Shown piece after piece: positions 18,553 to 27,513 of a DNA stretch of 36,338 bases. Source of the stretch: Algoriphagus sp. Lineage in GTDB: Bacteria; Bacteroidota; Bacteroidia; Cytophagales; Cyclobacteriaceae. The stretch spans positions 1-36,338 of the forward strand of contig NZ_JAQWXX010000070.1 of the NCBI RefSeq assembly GCF_029254265.1. Reading direction: 5' to 3'. A program made the translations under genes and the position numbers. Position 1 is the first letter of the stretch; each line of letters begins with the position of its first letter. Under the pieces are notes generated by a model. It had not been told where the DNA came from. It saw only the letters and a program-made list of their open reading frames with translations, and ran no database searches.

Positions 18553-19077
18553 ATGAAAAAACTTAATCTGATTATTTTAATTGTGGTACTTCTCGGAGGG
18601 ACCGCGTACATCAGTTTGTTGGCAAAGAATGAGCCTCCGGTTCAAAAGCCTGAGATTGCAGCTCCTAGTATGCTTCCGGACTTTACGCTTAATGATATTA
18701 ATGGAAAAATGAGTTCCATTCACCAGTTGGCAGATAATAAGCCTACGCTCTTTATTTATTTTAGCTCTACCTGCCATTTATGTCAAGATGAACTTGGCGC
18801 GATCTCAAAGCGAATTGAAGAGTTTAAAGATTATAATTTAATCCTGACAACTGTCCAGCCAATTGAGGAGATGATTGGTTTTGTGAATGGTTTGGGGATT
18901 AAAGACAAAAGCTATGTTCATTTTTTGCTTGATGCTGAAATGAAAGTGGCTAGTTACTATCAGATAAGAAGTGTGCCTTCCATCTATTGCTACAATTCAG
19001 AAAAGCAGCTTGTAGCAGAATACGTGGGGATCACTGATCTTAATCTATTGCTGGAGAACTTGAGACAAGGCAAGTAA
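18553..19077 (+). CDS. Membrane-anchored thioredoxin-fold protein (redoxin-like)
   Basis: 174 residues. The N-terminal hydrophobic segment (about 4-23) lacks a lipobox Cys and is either an anchor or an uncleaved signal. The thioredoxin fold follows, with LPDFTLNDINGK (41-52) at the domain entry, a CHLC active site (C74, C77) after FIYFSS, and the cis-Pro in RSVPSIY. CHLC is an uncommon CxxC loop, so the protein may be a reductant or a peroxiredoxin-like enzyme in the periplasm. It lies 81 bases before gldA on the same strand. Shared transcription with the gliding operon is possible but unproven. Confidence 0.85.
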   Translation: MKKLNLIILIVVLLGGTAYISLLAKNEPPVQKPEIAAPSMLPDFTLNDINGKMSSIHQLADNKPTLFIYFSSTCHLCQDELGAISKRIEEFKDYNLILTTVQPIEEMIGFVNGLGIKDKSYVHFLLDAEMKVASYYQIRSVPSIYCYNSEKQLVAEYVGITDLNLLLENLRQGK

Positions 19078-19158
19078 AGCTTAATTGATCTTTGGATTGC
19101 TTTTTCAAACAGAAACAACAAAACATTTTTACTTACTTTTGAATGACAAAAAAGACCA

Positions 19159-20064
19159 ATGTCTCTAGAAGTAAGCCAACTCACGAAAATTTACGGTTCC
19201 CAAAAAGCACTTGATGAAGTGTCATTTTCGGTCGCACCCGGAAGGATTTTAGGTTTTTTAGGACCCAATGGCGCTGGTAAATCTACAACGATGAAAATCA
19301 TTTGTGGCTACTTGACTCCTGATGGTGGATCGGTTTCTGTTTTGGGAAAAAATGCAATTGATTCCCCAAAGCAAGTCAGTCCATTGATCGGTTATTTGCC
19401 TGAGCATAATCCCCTTTACTTGGATATGTATGTCCGAGAATTTCTGGAATTCTCAGGTGGTTTGTATGGGCTGGCTGGGAAAAAGCTGAAGCAAAGAGTT
19501 GTTGAGATGCTTCAAAAAACCGGTCTCGAACCTGAACAGCATAAGAAAATCGGACAGCTTTCTAAAGGCTACCGACAGCGAGTGGGGCTTGCAAGAGCTT
19601 TGATCCATGATCCCCAAATTATTATTTTGGATGAGCCAACCACTGGTTTGGATCCCAATCAATTGGTAGAAATCCGGGCTCTAATCAAAGAAGTTGCAGC
19701 GAATAAAACATTAATCCTTTCCACCCACATTATGCAGGAAGTGGAGGCTATTTGTGCTGATGTCGTGATCATCAACAAAGGAAAAATCTTAGCTGCTGAT
19801 TCTTTAGAAAATCTCAAATCCAAAGCAACCGAGGTTCAACTCGTTTTAGAGACAGAGGAAGAGTTGGAATTGGAATGGTTTCAGCAATTCAATGGAATTC
19901 AATTTGGATCAAAAGGTAAGAATGAAGTTTTGATCAGCGTTTCTCATGCGGGAGATGCTAGAAAAGAGATCATGCAGTTGATTCAACAAAAGGAATTGAA
20001 TCTGATTAGCTTGAATCAGAACAAAAAGAATTTGGAACAAATTTTCCGGGAAATCACGAAATGA
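19159..20064 (+). CDS. gldA: Gliding-motility ABC transporter ATPase GldA
   Basis: 301-residue ABC ATPase. Walker A GPNGAGKST (35-43), signature LSKGYRQRV (134-142), Walker B IIILDE (154-159) and the H-loop His in LILSTH (H190) are intact. The QLSKGYRQRVGLARAL segment and the two adjacent genes identify it as GldA of the GldAFG transporter, required for gliding motility in Flavobacterium johnsoniae. The substrate of the transporter is not known. Residues 220-301 are the diverged C-terminal region. Its stop overlaps the gldF start as ATGA (20061-20064). A TACTTTTG at 19134-19141 resembles the promoter -7 element but lacks a good upstream partner. Confidence 0.95.
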   Translation: MSLEVSQLTKIYGSQKALDEVSFSVAPGRILGFLGPNGAGKSTTMKIICGYLTPDGGSVSVLGKNAIDSPKQVSPLIGYLPEHNPLYLDMYVREFLEFSGGLYGLAGKKLKQRVVEMLQKTGLEPEQHKKIGQLSKGYRQRVGLARALIHDPQIIILDEPTTGLDPNQLVEIRALIKEVAANKTLILSTHIMQEVEAICADVVIINKGKILAADSLENLKSKATEVQLVLETEEELELEWFQQFNGIQFGSKGKNEVLISVSHAGDARKEIMQLIQQKELNLISLNQNKKNLEQIFREITK

Positions 20065-20780
20065 GTAGTCTGTTTTGGAAAGAGATCAATGCATTTTTTG
20101 GAAGCCTTTTAGGCTATCTGGTGCTTGCTTTGTTTCTGGTTGCATTAGGACTGATCGTTTGGGTTTTTCCCGAAAGTAGTATCCTTCAATATGGATATGC
20201 GGACTTGGAAGTACTCTTCAGCTATACCCCTTACGTATTTACTTTTTTGATTCCGGCATTATCCATGCGAGTTCTTGCAGAGGAGCGTAAAACTGGAACT
20301 TGGGAGCTTCTTCGGACTTCACCACTTTCAATATTTCAGATCGTTGTGGCAAAATACTTAGCGTTGCTTGCCTTAGTTTCCGTGGCTCTTTTGCCTACGT
20401 TGATTTATTATTTCAGTGTGGTCTCGTTAGGAGACCCAGTGGGTAATTTGGATCAGGCAGGTTTCTTTGGAAGCTGGATAGGTTTACTCATGATTGGTGC
20501 TGTGTTCACTTCAGTAGGACTTTTTTCCTCTGCATTGACATCTCAGCAGGTACTTGCTTTTGTGGTAGGAGTATTTTTGTGTTTTGTGATTTACTTTGGG
20601 TTTTCAGCTGCAGCAGATTTGCAGCTGGGAGACTTTGCCTATTGGTTAGAAGAGTTGAGCTTAAGTTATCATTACATTAATTTGAGTAGGGGAGTGATTG
20701 ATTCGAGAGATATTTTCTTTCTTTTCGGGGTGATTTGGTTGTTTTTGGGAGGGACTATTTTGGTTTTGCGAAGCAAATGA
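20061..20780 (+). CDS. gldF: Gliding-motility ABC transporter permease GldF
   Basis: 239-residue permease with six hydrophobic segments (about 15-35, 53-70, 99-123, 138-160, 165-187 and 213-235). The cytoplasmic loop RVLAEERKTGTWELLRTSP (about 72-90) is typical of ABC-2 type permeases. It forms the membrane channel with GldA. Start and stop overlap its neighbours by ATGA on both sides (20061-20064 and 20777-20780), so all three subunits should be made in step. Confidence 0.95.
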   Translation: MSSLFWKEINAFFGSLLGYLVLALFLVALGLIVWVFPESSILQYGYADLEVLFSYTPYVFTFLIPALSMRVLAEERKTGTWELLRTSPLSIFQIVVAKYLALLALVSVALLPTLIYYFSVVSLGDPVGNLDQAGFFGSWIGLLMIGAVFTSVGLFSSALTSQQVLAFVVGVFLCFVIYFGFSAAADLQLGDFAYWLEELSLSYHYINLSRGVIDSRDIFFLFGVIWLFLGGTILVLRSK

Positions 20781-22462
20781 AAAAATCTTTTTTCCATACC
20801 GCCAAGCCTTGGATTTTCCTGATCGGGGGAGTTTTCGTTTTCATAATACTTGCGCAGCTGGTTCGCTTTAGAATTGATCTCACTGAAGAAAAGCGCTTTT
20901 CCCTACACCCGGGGACAGAAAAAGTCCTTTCTCAATTGACTGAACCACTCCATGTGGATATACTTTTAGTTGGAGAAAATCTGCCAGGTGGGATGCGAAG
21001 ACTTCAAAAGTCAATCGAAGAGACAGTGAGGACTTTCAATGCTTACAGTCCAGAAGCGATCACCTATTCTTATTTCGATCCTCTATCTGTAGATCAGGAA
21101 AAACAAGAGGAATTTATTCTGGATTTGGTGGACTATGGAATTAATCCAACCAATGTTTTTTCAAATCAAAATTCCAGTCAACAGGCCCAGCTGATCTTCC
21201 CGGGATTTTTGGTGAGCGATTCAGAATATGAAACCGGAGCTTTGGTACTCAAAGGCGAACGTGGAATGAGCCCAGAGCAAATCCTAAATCAGTCCATTGA
21301 GAACCTTGAATTTGAGCTTATCGCCGCGATTCAGAAATTGATTTCTCCTGAATCTTCTTCTATAGCTATGATTATTGGGCATGGAGAAAATGGGAGAGAT
21401 GATGGTTATGGAATTGTTGAGGCGCTGGATGGTGAATTTGAGATTTTCAAAGTGCCTTTGGAGCAAGCTAAAAAAACTGCTGATCTCTCAAATTTTAAAA
21501 CAGTAATCATTCAATCTCCAAAGGAAAGCTACTCTGACCGGGAAATTTACTTATTGGATCAATATGTCTTGAATGGAGGAAATCTGGTAGTTCTATTGAA
21601 TGGCGTTGCTGTGGAGGAACAAGCGCTTTCCGGAGGAACTACGATTGGAATGCCATTTGAAACCGGATTGGAGAATTTACTTTTTCGATATGGAATTCGC
21701 ATCAATAATGATTTGATTCAAGACATGAATTTTGGATTGATTCCAACCATGGCCGGGAATTTTGGGAACCAGGAACAAATGCGTCCCATGCCTTGGCTCT
21801 ATTTTTTTCAAGCAGGCCGAATGCAAAATCATCCGATTACCAAGGGGTTGGATTTGGTCAGTTTTGAATATGCCAGTAGCATGGATACCGTAAAGGCTGA
21901 TGGCGTCAAGAAGATCCCCCTAATTTTTACTTCAGACTATTCTAAAATAATTCCAGCTCCCATGCAGATTTCGCTGGCAGAGGTGTCTATCGAACCAGAC
22001 CCAAAGACTTTTGATTTGGAAAATCTTCCTTTGGGGTATTTACTGGAAGGTGAGTTTACCTCAGTTTTTAAAAATCGTTTTGCTCCGGAAGAATTTGATA
22101 AAGCAGATTTCAAAGAAAGTGGCAATGGTAAAGTCGTGGTTTTTGGCGATGGGGAGCTTTTTCAAAGTCGATTGAGCTTTCAAGATGGTTCACCGCTAAC
22201 ATTAGGAGAGGATCAACTCAGTCAAACCACTTTTGCCAATAAGATTTTGCTTAAAAATATGGTCAAATACCTGACAGATCCTGAAGGAATTATTGCTTCC
22301 CGAACCCGAACCTTTCAAATTAGACCGCTGAATAAAGTGAAGGTGGCTGAAGAAAAAACCTTTTGGCAATTGATCAATGTGGTCTTGCCGGTTTTGGTTC
22401 TTTTGGGAATAGGAGGGATGGTTTGGACCGTTCGTAGAAATAACTACGGTCGAAAGAATTGA
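20777..22462 (+). CDS. gldG: Gliding-motility ABC transporter accessory protein GldG
   Basis: About 561 residues. One N-terminal helix (about 12-32, FLIGGVFVFIILAQLV) and one C-terminal helix (about 535-553, VVLPVLVLLGIGGMVW) flank a large periplasmic region with the ABC-2 auxiliary-domain pattern: FRIDLTEEKRFSLHPGT, then IAMIIGHGENG, then the VLLNG region. GldG is the third part of the GldAFG transporter. The open frame reaches upstream to a TTG at 20735, but the ATG at 20777 overlaps the gldF stop and gives a normal N-terminus. A terminator follows at 22460-22495. Confidence 0.95.
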   Translation: MKKSFFHTAKPWIFLIGGVFVFIILAQLVRFRIDLTEEKRFSLHPGTEKVLSQLTEPLHVDILLVGENLPGGMRRLQKSIEETVRTFNAYSPEAITYSYFDPLSVDQEKQEEFILDLVDYGINPTNVFSNQNSSQQAQLIFPGFLVSDSEYETGALVLKGERGMSPEQILNQSIENLEFELIAAIQKLISPESSSIAMIIGHGENGRDDGYGIVEALDGEFEIFKVPLEQAKKTADLSNFKTVIIQSPKESYSDREIYLLDQYVLNGGNLVVLLNGVAVEEQALSGGTTIGMPFETGLENLLFRYGIRINNDLIQDMNFGLIPTMAGNFGNQEQMRPMPWLYFFQAGRMQNHPITKGLDLVSFEYASSMDTVKADGVKKIPLIFTSDYSKIIPAPMQISLAEVSIEPDPKTFDLENLPLGYLLEGEFTSVFKNRFAPEEFDKADFKESGNGKVVVFGDGELFQSRLSFQDGSPLTLGEDQLSQTTFANKILLKNMVKYLTDPEGIIASRTRTFQIRPLNKVKVAEEKTFWQLINVVLPVLVLLGIGGMVWTVRRNNYGRKN

Positions 22463-22495
22463 TTGACTTTGGGGGATAATCAATCAGCTTTTTTA
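22460..22495 (+). terminator. Terminator of the gldAFG operon
   Basis: TGATTGA (22460-22466) pairs with TCAATCA (22480-22486) around a 13-base loop, followed by GCTTTTTTA. The stem begins in the gldG stop codon. Confidence 0.65.
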
Positions 22496-22634
22496 TACAA
22501 TTGCATCTCTAAAATGAAAAAAATTACATCGAATGTAAATTCGTTTCAGCAAATTCTATTTTACAGCGGTTCGAATAAGATTTTATTTATAAATTTACCC
22601 CCATTCAAAAGTTAAAATTAAATAAGCCTTAGAT

Positions 22635-23759
22635 ATGAAATTTATTGTTTCCTCTTCTGCATTACTGAAGCAGCTTTCGGCCATCAATGGTGTGGTAACG
22701 ACAAATCCGGTAGTGCCAATTTTGGAAAACTTCCTTTTTGAAATTAAGGATAGTCTTTTGACCATTACCGCTTCTGATTTGCAGACTTCTATGATGACTG
22801 AGATCAATGTGGAGGCTAAGGAAGATGGAAATATTGCGGTTCCTGCTAGAATACTAATCGAGACCCTCAAGAATCTTCCTGAGCAACCAGTAACATTTAG
22901 TATTGATCATGATACCTATGCGGTAGAGATCAGCTCAGACAATGGTAGATATAGACTTGCGGGGGAGAATGCGACGGATTTCCCTAAAATCCCAACTGTG
23001 AGCAATGCGACAACTGTTGATATGTCCACAGAGGTGCTTTCCAGCGCTGTTTCTAATACAATTTTTGCTACAAGTTCTGACGAATTGAGACCGGCAATGA
23101 CTGGTGTTTATATCAATTTGAGTGCAACCAATACTACTTTCGTAGCTACTGATGGGCATAGATTGGTAAGATATAGAAGAGTGGATATAGCATCAGCCGA
23201 TGCTGCCAGCTTGATTATCCCTAGAAAAGCATTGAATTTATTAAAGTCTACCTTGCCTTCTGAGAATGTGCCGGTAACTGTTGAATTCAACCAGTCAAAT
23301 GCCTATTTCAAATTCAATAACATCAAGATGATTTGTCGATTGATCGACGAGCGATTCCCGGATTACGAAAACGTAATTCCTACCGAGAATCCAAATCGAA
23401 TGAATATCGATCGTCAGGAGTTGTTGAGTTCATTAAGAAGAATTGCAATTTATGCGAATAAGACCACGCATCAGGTTCGTTTGAAATTGACTGGTTCGGA
23501 ATTGATGATCTCTGCAGAAGATTTGGATTTCTCCAACGAGGCAAACGAAAGACTTTCTTGTGATCACGACGGAGAGGATATCGAAATCGGCTTCAACGCA
23601 AAGTTCTTGGTAGAAATGTTGAACAATCTTTCTTGCAAAGAGGTAAGCTTGAGATTCTCAGCTCCAAATAGAGCAGGTTTGATCTTGCCAGCTGAGCAAG
23701 ACGAAAACGAGGATATCTTAATGCTGGTAATGCCGGTAATGCTTAATAACTACGTATAA
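22635..23759 (+). CDS. dnaN: DNA polymerase III beta sliding clamp
   Basis: 374 residues with the expected three clamp domains: N-terminal MKFIVSSSALLKQLSAINGV, the central DELRPAMTGVYINL and FVATDGHRLVRY (about 155-180), and the C-terminal domain ending LMLVMPVMLNNYV. The MPV/ML pattern near the end helps form the hydrophobic cleft that binds polymerase and partner peptides. The ring tethers the replicase to DNA. Here dnaN stands apart from dnaA and gyrB, as in many Bacteroidota, and follows the gldAFG terminator. The upstream gap is AT-rich with no clear promoter match. A strong terminator follows. Confidence 0.98.
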   Translation: MKFIVSSSALLKQLSAINGVVTTNPVVPILENFLFEIKDSLLTITASDLQTSMMTEINVEAKEDGNIAVPARILIETLKNLPEQPVTFSIDHDTYAVEISSDNGRYRLAGENATDFPKIPTVSNATTVDMSTEVLSSAVSNTIFATSSDELRPAMTGVYINLSATNTTFVATDGHRLVRYRRVDIASADAASLIIPRKALNLLKSTLPSENVPVTVEFNQSNAYFKFNNIKMICRLIDERFPDYENVIPTENPNRMNIDRQELLSSLRRIAIYANKTTHQVRLKLTGSELMISAEDLDFSNEANERLSCDHDGEDIEIGFNAKFLVEMLNNLSCKEVSLRFSAPNRAGLILPAEQDENEDILMLVMPVMLNNYV

Positions 23760-23784
23760 AACTAACCACAATCCATAAATCAAA

Positions 23785-23813
23785 AGCCCGGAGATTCCTT
23801 CGGGTTTTTTTTT
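23785..23813 (+). terminator. Rho-independent terminator of dnaN
   Basis: CCCGGAG pairs with CTTCGGG (one G-T pair) around a short loop, followed by nine T residues. It lies 25 bases after the dnaN stop. Confidence 0.85.
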
Positions 23814-23848
23814 GTGAAAAGGTTCCCTGCAGAAGCACAATGTTTTTT

Positions 23849-24001
23849 TCTCGCGGCGGCGCAGCGGCGCAGCGAATTTTAAATCTTTAAAATATTCAAC
23901 AGATTGAAATTTTTTTCCCGCTGATACTCCTAGAAAAAATAGTAGATAAACTCAGATTTTAATCTCCTGATTTTGCCGCGCCGCAGCGTCGCCGCGAGAG
24001 A
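23849..24001. repeat. GC-rich imperfect inverted-repeat element
   Basis: The left arm (23849-23874, TCTCGCGGCGGCGCAGCGGC...) and the right arm (23975-24001), read as its complement, match at 22 of 26 positions. They flank about 100 bases of AT-rich DNA that includes TTTTAAATCTTTAAAA and a GCTGATACTCC...AGATAAACTCAGAT pattern. The arms are far richer in GC than anything nearby, which makes the element MITE-like or a dispersed intergenic repeat. Confidence 0.6.
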
Positions 24002-24029
24002 TGTTTTAAAAAATCGATTCTAAAATATC

Positions 24030-24278
24030 CTAATCCTTCTTAGCATCCCTTAGCGATTTCAAATACAAACCTTCGACCCGCTCCCGAGCCCAAGGTGTCT
24101 GCCGGAGAAATTTCAAACTGGAATTGATGGAGGGGTTATGCGTGAAGCAACGAATCGTAATCCGCTCCCCAAGTTCCTTCCAACCATAAAATTCCACCAA
24201 ATGCTGGAGAATATGATCTAGACGAATTCCGTGGAGTGGATTGTTTGGTTGGGTTTGATGTTCTGAATTTTCAGCCAT
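24030..24278 (-). CDS. VF530 family protein
   Basis: 82 residues. The block [20 protein letters not shown] (about 13-32) and the later [20 protein letters not shown] (about 46-65) are diagnostic of the VF530/DUF2132 family, a small helical fold named after the Vibrio fischeri protein whose structure was solved. The family has been proposed to bind DNA, but the function is unsettled. The gene sits 14 bases downstream of the lipoprotein amidohydrolase and may share its transcript. Confidence 0.92.
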   Translation of the reverse strand: MAENSEHQTQPNNPLHGIRLDHILQHLVEFYGWKELGERITIRCFTHNPSINSSLKFLRQTPWARERVEGLYLKSLRDAKKD

Positions 24279-24292
24279 TTGCTATTTCTGAA

Positions 24293-25996
24293 TTAACGCT
24301 TAAAGATAGTCTGTCCTTCTTTAATCGTTTCTAATACTTGAATTTCCTTCAGCTTCATCGGGTCAATTTTTAGAGGATTTTGATCCAAAATAACAAGGTC
24401 TGCAAGCTTTCCTTCTTGAAGACTTCCTTTACGATCTTCTTCAAAATGTTGGTAAGCCCCCCAAATCGTTATAGATTTTAAAGCCTCATAAGGCGTCAAA
24501 CGTTCTTCAGCTCCGATAATCTCACCACTCCTTGAAACTCGGTTTACAGTAGTCCAAAGAATCATCATCAAGTTAGGAAAGGCAACAGGAGCATCGGTGT
24601 GCGAAGTTACTTTCATGCCCCGATCCAATGCAGAACGAATTGGGGAAATTCGATCTGCTTTTTCTTTGCCGATAATCTGCCGATGCCAATCTCCCCAATA
24701 AAAGGTATGCATCGGAAAAAGTGAGGCGATTACATCCATCTCAGCAAGACTGTCCAATTGATCCATTCGTACATATTGACCATGGATGAGTACATTTCGG
24801 CGATCCTGATTCCCATATTTTTGGATTGCAGGACGAAGAGTCCGAATCAATTGATCTATTGCCGCATCCCCATTCGCATGGCTAAGGAGCTGCCAATTGT
24901 TTTCAAATGCCATATTGACAATTCGCTGTACCTCTGAATCTTCTGCGATTGCAGGATAGCCTTTGTAATCTTTGTTTTGACCATCTGGCGGAATCAAATA
25001 GGGTTCGGTTCTCCAGGCTGTTCTTCCCTGCGGAGAACCATCCAAGGTCATTTTTATTCCACCGATTCGGTAGCGATTGGTGTAGTCTTTTCCATACCAT
25101 TTGCTTTCAAAGAATTGAGGTGCTGTGTAATCGATATAAGAAACTACGTCCAAGTAAAATTTACCTTGCTCGGCATAGCTTGCCATCAATTCGTGATTGC
25201 CCATTGCTCGGCCTTCTTGAGCTGTAGTGTAGCCAAACTTGGCCGCCATCTCTTGAGATTTATCCAAATAGTAAAAAGCGAGTTCCGGATCTGAAGGTCC
25301 TATGATAGGAAAGAATAAAGGAATTGCTGCTAGTTCTTCGAGAACCCCGTTTGGCTCTTGAGTTCCAGGTATCCTTCGGATTACTCCACCTGCTGGATCT
25401 TTTGATTGCGCGGTGACATTATTCATTTCGAGGCCTTTTGAGTTCATCACTGCAAAATGCCCGGAAATATGAATGATACAAATTGGAACTTCAGTAGAAA
25501 CCTGATCCAGATCCTCCTTAGTAGGAAAGCGATTTTCGGCTAATACCGCATCGTCGAATCCCAAACCAATGATCCAGCCCTGAGTTTTATCTGTCCCGTT
25601 TGTTGCAAACCAAGATTTCAATTCTTCAATCAATTCGGGAATGGAATTAACCTCACCATCTGGGCTTGCGAGTAAATTGGCAGCGACAGCCTGAGCTCCG
25701 AATCCACCAAAATGTGCATGTCCATCAATGAACCCAGGAACTAAGGTTTTCCCATTCAGATTTTTCATCTGATGTCCCTTCCCCGAGACCTCCATCGCTT
25801 CATCCATCGCCCCGACAAAGAGTATTTTTCCTTCCTTTTCTACCAAAGCTTCGGCATAAATTGGTTCATCGCCTTCCATGGTGATGATATCACCTCCAAA
25901 GTACATGGTGGCTACAGGTCCACTCTCTTCTTTTGGACTACAAGAAAAAGTGAGGATTAAAAAGCAAAGTAATCGAGTCAGATTTTTCATAGTCAT
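24293..25996 (-). CDS. YtcJ-type amidohydrolase, lipoprotein
   Basis: 567 residues. The lipoprotein signal MTMKNLTRLLCFLILTFSC ends in a lipobox Cys (C19), so the enzyme should be membrane-anchored outside the cytoplasm. The Amidohydro_3 (YtcJ) pattern is clear: FIDGHAHFGGFG with the HxH metal site, a Lys/Glu region around IGGIKMTLDGSPQGR, LLSHANGDAAIDQ, VLIHGQYVR, and VTSHTDAPVAFPN near the end. Relatives include N-substituted formamide deformylases, and most substrates are unknown. It has the length of the family and appears intact. An ATG two codons downstream is an alternative start. Confidence 0.93.
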   Translation of the reverse strand: MTMKNLTRLLCFLILTFSCSPKEESGPVATMYFGGDIITMEGDEPIYAEALVEKEGKILFVGAMDEAMEVSGKGHQMKNLNGKTLVPGFIDGHAHFGGFGAQAVAANLLASPDGEVNSIPELIEELKSWFATNGTDKTQGWIIGLGFDDAVLAENRFPTKEDLDQVSTEVPICIIHISGHFAVMNSKGLEMNNVTAQSKDPAGGVIRRIPGTQEPNGVLEELAAIPLFFPIIGPSDPELAFYYLDKSQEMAAKFGYTTAQEGRAMGNHELMASYAEQGKFYLDVVSYIDYTAPQFFESKWYGKDYTNRYRIGGIKMTLDGSPQGRTAWRTEPYLIPPDGQNKDYKGYPAIAEDSEVQRIVNMAFENNWQLLSHANGDAAIDQLIRTLRPAIQKYGNQDRRNVLIHGQYVRMDQLDSLAEMDVIASLFPMHTFYWGDWHRQIIGKEKADRISPIRSALDRGMKVTSHTDAPVAFPNLMMILWTTVNRVSRSGEIIGAEERLTPYEALKSITIWGAYQHFEEDRKGSLQEGKLADLVILDQNPLKIDPMKLKEIQVLETIKEGQTIFKR

Positions 25997-26046
25997 TTGA
26001 TAAACCTAAAATTAATTTTATTTCATCAAGAAATATTCAGCTAAGT

Positions 26047-27471
26047 CTATTTTTTCACCTCAAGATTAACCAAGTGAGATTCAAGTTCTAGATCGACTTG
26101 AAAATAGCCAATAGTGCCACTGAGACATTCCAAAAGCACAGTACCACCTTTGTTCTTTTTAATAATTTTTTGCAGGGCTTCTATCGTATGAATTTCCTGA
26201 TCATTGGCTTTGATGATCAATTCACCAAGAGGCCATTCCATCTCGTCCGTCTGAGTTCCCTGGTAGATATGTGTCACGACCAGCATCGGTTTTTCTTGAT
26301 CTATAGTTTGCAGCATTTCGATTTGTGCAAAGGGATCAACGAATTGGATCGCTTGGATAATTTCATAACTCAAGGGTTGAATGATCATCCCAAATACTTC
26401 CAGATACGTTCTTTCATTTAAAATTGGGTTGGAGATAATGCCCTTTTCAGGGTTACGCATTGCAAGTGCTTTGGTTTTTTTAACAACCCCATTTCGCATA
26501 AAATGTATTTCTGCTTCTTCCCCGATTGGCACCAGCTTCATTACATCATAGATGTTTTTGTGTCTATATAACCCTTCCTTACCGATGACAATGCCATGTC
26601 GGTCAAATTCGACCTTGTTGATTGATAGGATTACATCCCTAGGTTGAATTTTTGCTGCCTCAAGGAAACCATTTGCCAAGACCTTGGAGACAATCACTCC
26701 TTTTGCTTGTGATTGTTTCAATAATGGATTAAAGTTTTCAGCATTTTTTTGCAGATTCCCACCGATATCTGCAAAGTGAGGTTCATTTTGGAGCAATAGG
26801 TTTTCGATGATTATTTTTACAAAACTTGCCGGAGTGATAAAGCCGATATTTTCTGCATCGACCATTACTGCGGTGTTCAGGCCTACTACCTTGCCATCTT
26901 CATTGATGCTCGGCCCGCCAGAGTTTCCTGGGTTAATTGCGGCATTGGTTACAAAACGTTCTGTGGAGAACTCCGAGCCTGAGATGAAATTCGTGATTTC
27001 CCCTCCGGTAATATTGGGTTCTATCATTCCCATTGGGTATCCTATTGCTTTAATCGCCTCACCACGGGATGGACTGGTTCCTTCCCTAAGATCTAAATAT
27101 TCAATAGGCTGGATAGCAAGTTTTTTAAAGCGAAGTAGCTCCTTATCTGTCAGTTTGATCAAAGCTACATCTGGTTCGAGCTGTTTTACCATCCCAACTA
27201 CTTCTGCTTCAAAGCGTTCTTCGCTGGTAAGCATAGAACTGATTTCGACTTTGACCGCATTTCTTACGACATGAGCATTGGTAACCATGTACCCTTCGAG
27301 ATCTTTAATTTTTACGAAGAATCCCGAGCCCGACCATTGACCGGGAATCTTGATCGAGGGATCCAATACCGACTGAATATCCTCCTCTATATACCCTTCG
27401 ACTTGTATTTGGACGACGCCGCTCATCATCTGACGGGCAACATCGGTAAGTTTGCGCTTAGCTTTTGTCAT
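26047..27471 (-). CDS. HtrA/Deg-like serine protease with PDZ domains and no signal peptide
   Basis: 474 residues of the S1C type. The catalytic triad is H67 (VTNAHVV), D101 (EPDVALIKL) and S184 (GNSGGP). A PDZ domain follows (about 210-330, containing GVIVSKVLANGFLEAA and RDVILSINK), then a second PDZ-like region (about 370-465, GELIIKANDQEIHTIE). The N-terminus MTKAKRKLTDVARQMMSG is charged, and upstream in-frame codons give no start before a stop, so no export signal exists. A cytoplasmic Deg-like protease is implied, unlike periplasmic DegP. It is likely a quality-control or regulatory protease; the target is unknown. It stands alone on the minus strand. Confidence 0.93.
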   Translation of the reverse strand: MTKAKRKLTDVARQMMSGVVQIQVEGYIEEDIQSVLDPSIKIPGQWSGSGFFVKIKDLEGYMVTNAHVVRNAVKVEISSMLTSEERFEAEVVGMVKQLEPDVALIKLTDKELLRFKKLAIQPIEYLDLREGTSPSRGEAIKAIGYPMGMIEPNITGGEITNFISGSEFSTERFVTNAAINPGNSGGPSINEDGKVVGLNTAVMVDAENIGFITPASFVKIIIENLLLQNEPHFADIGGNLQKNAENFNPLLKQSQAKGVIVSKVLANGFLEAAKIQPRDVILSINKVEFDRHGIVIGKEGLYRHKNIYDVMKLVPIGEEAEIHFMRNGVVKKTKALAMRNPEKGIISNPILNERTYLEVFGMIIQPLSYEIIQAIQFVDPFAQIEMLQTIDQEKPMLVVTHIYQGTQTDEMEWPLGELIIKANDQEIHTIEALQKIIKKNKGGTVLLECLSGTIGYFQVDLELESHLVNLEVKK

Positions 27472-27513
27472 AGATTGCTTAATTAAATAAAATGCTGAAC
27501 CAATGACAATTTT

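Noticed and set aside
26807..27274. A 155-codon open frame on the plus strand
   Set aside because: It is antisense to the HtrA catalytic domain, whose motifs on the minus strand are unmistakable; the frame lacks coding features.
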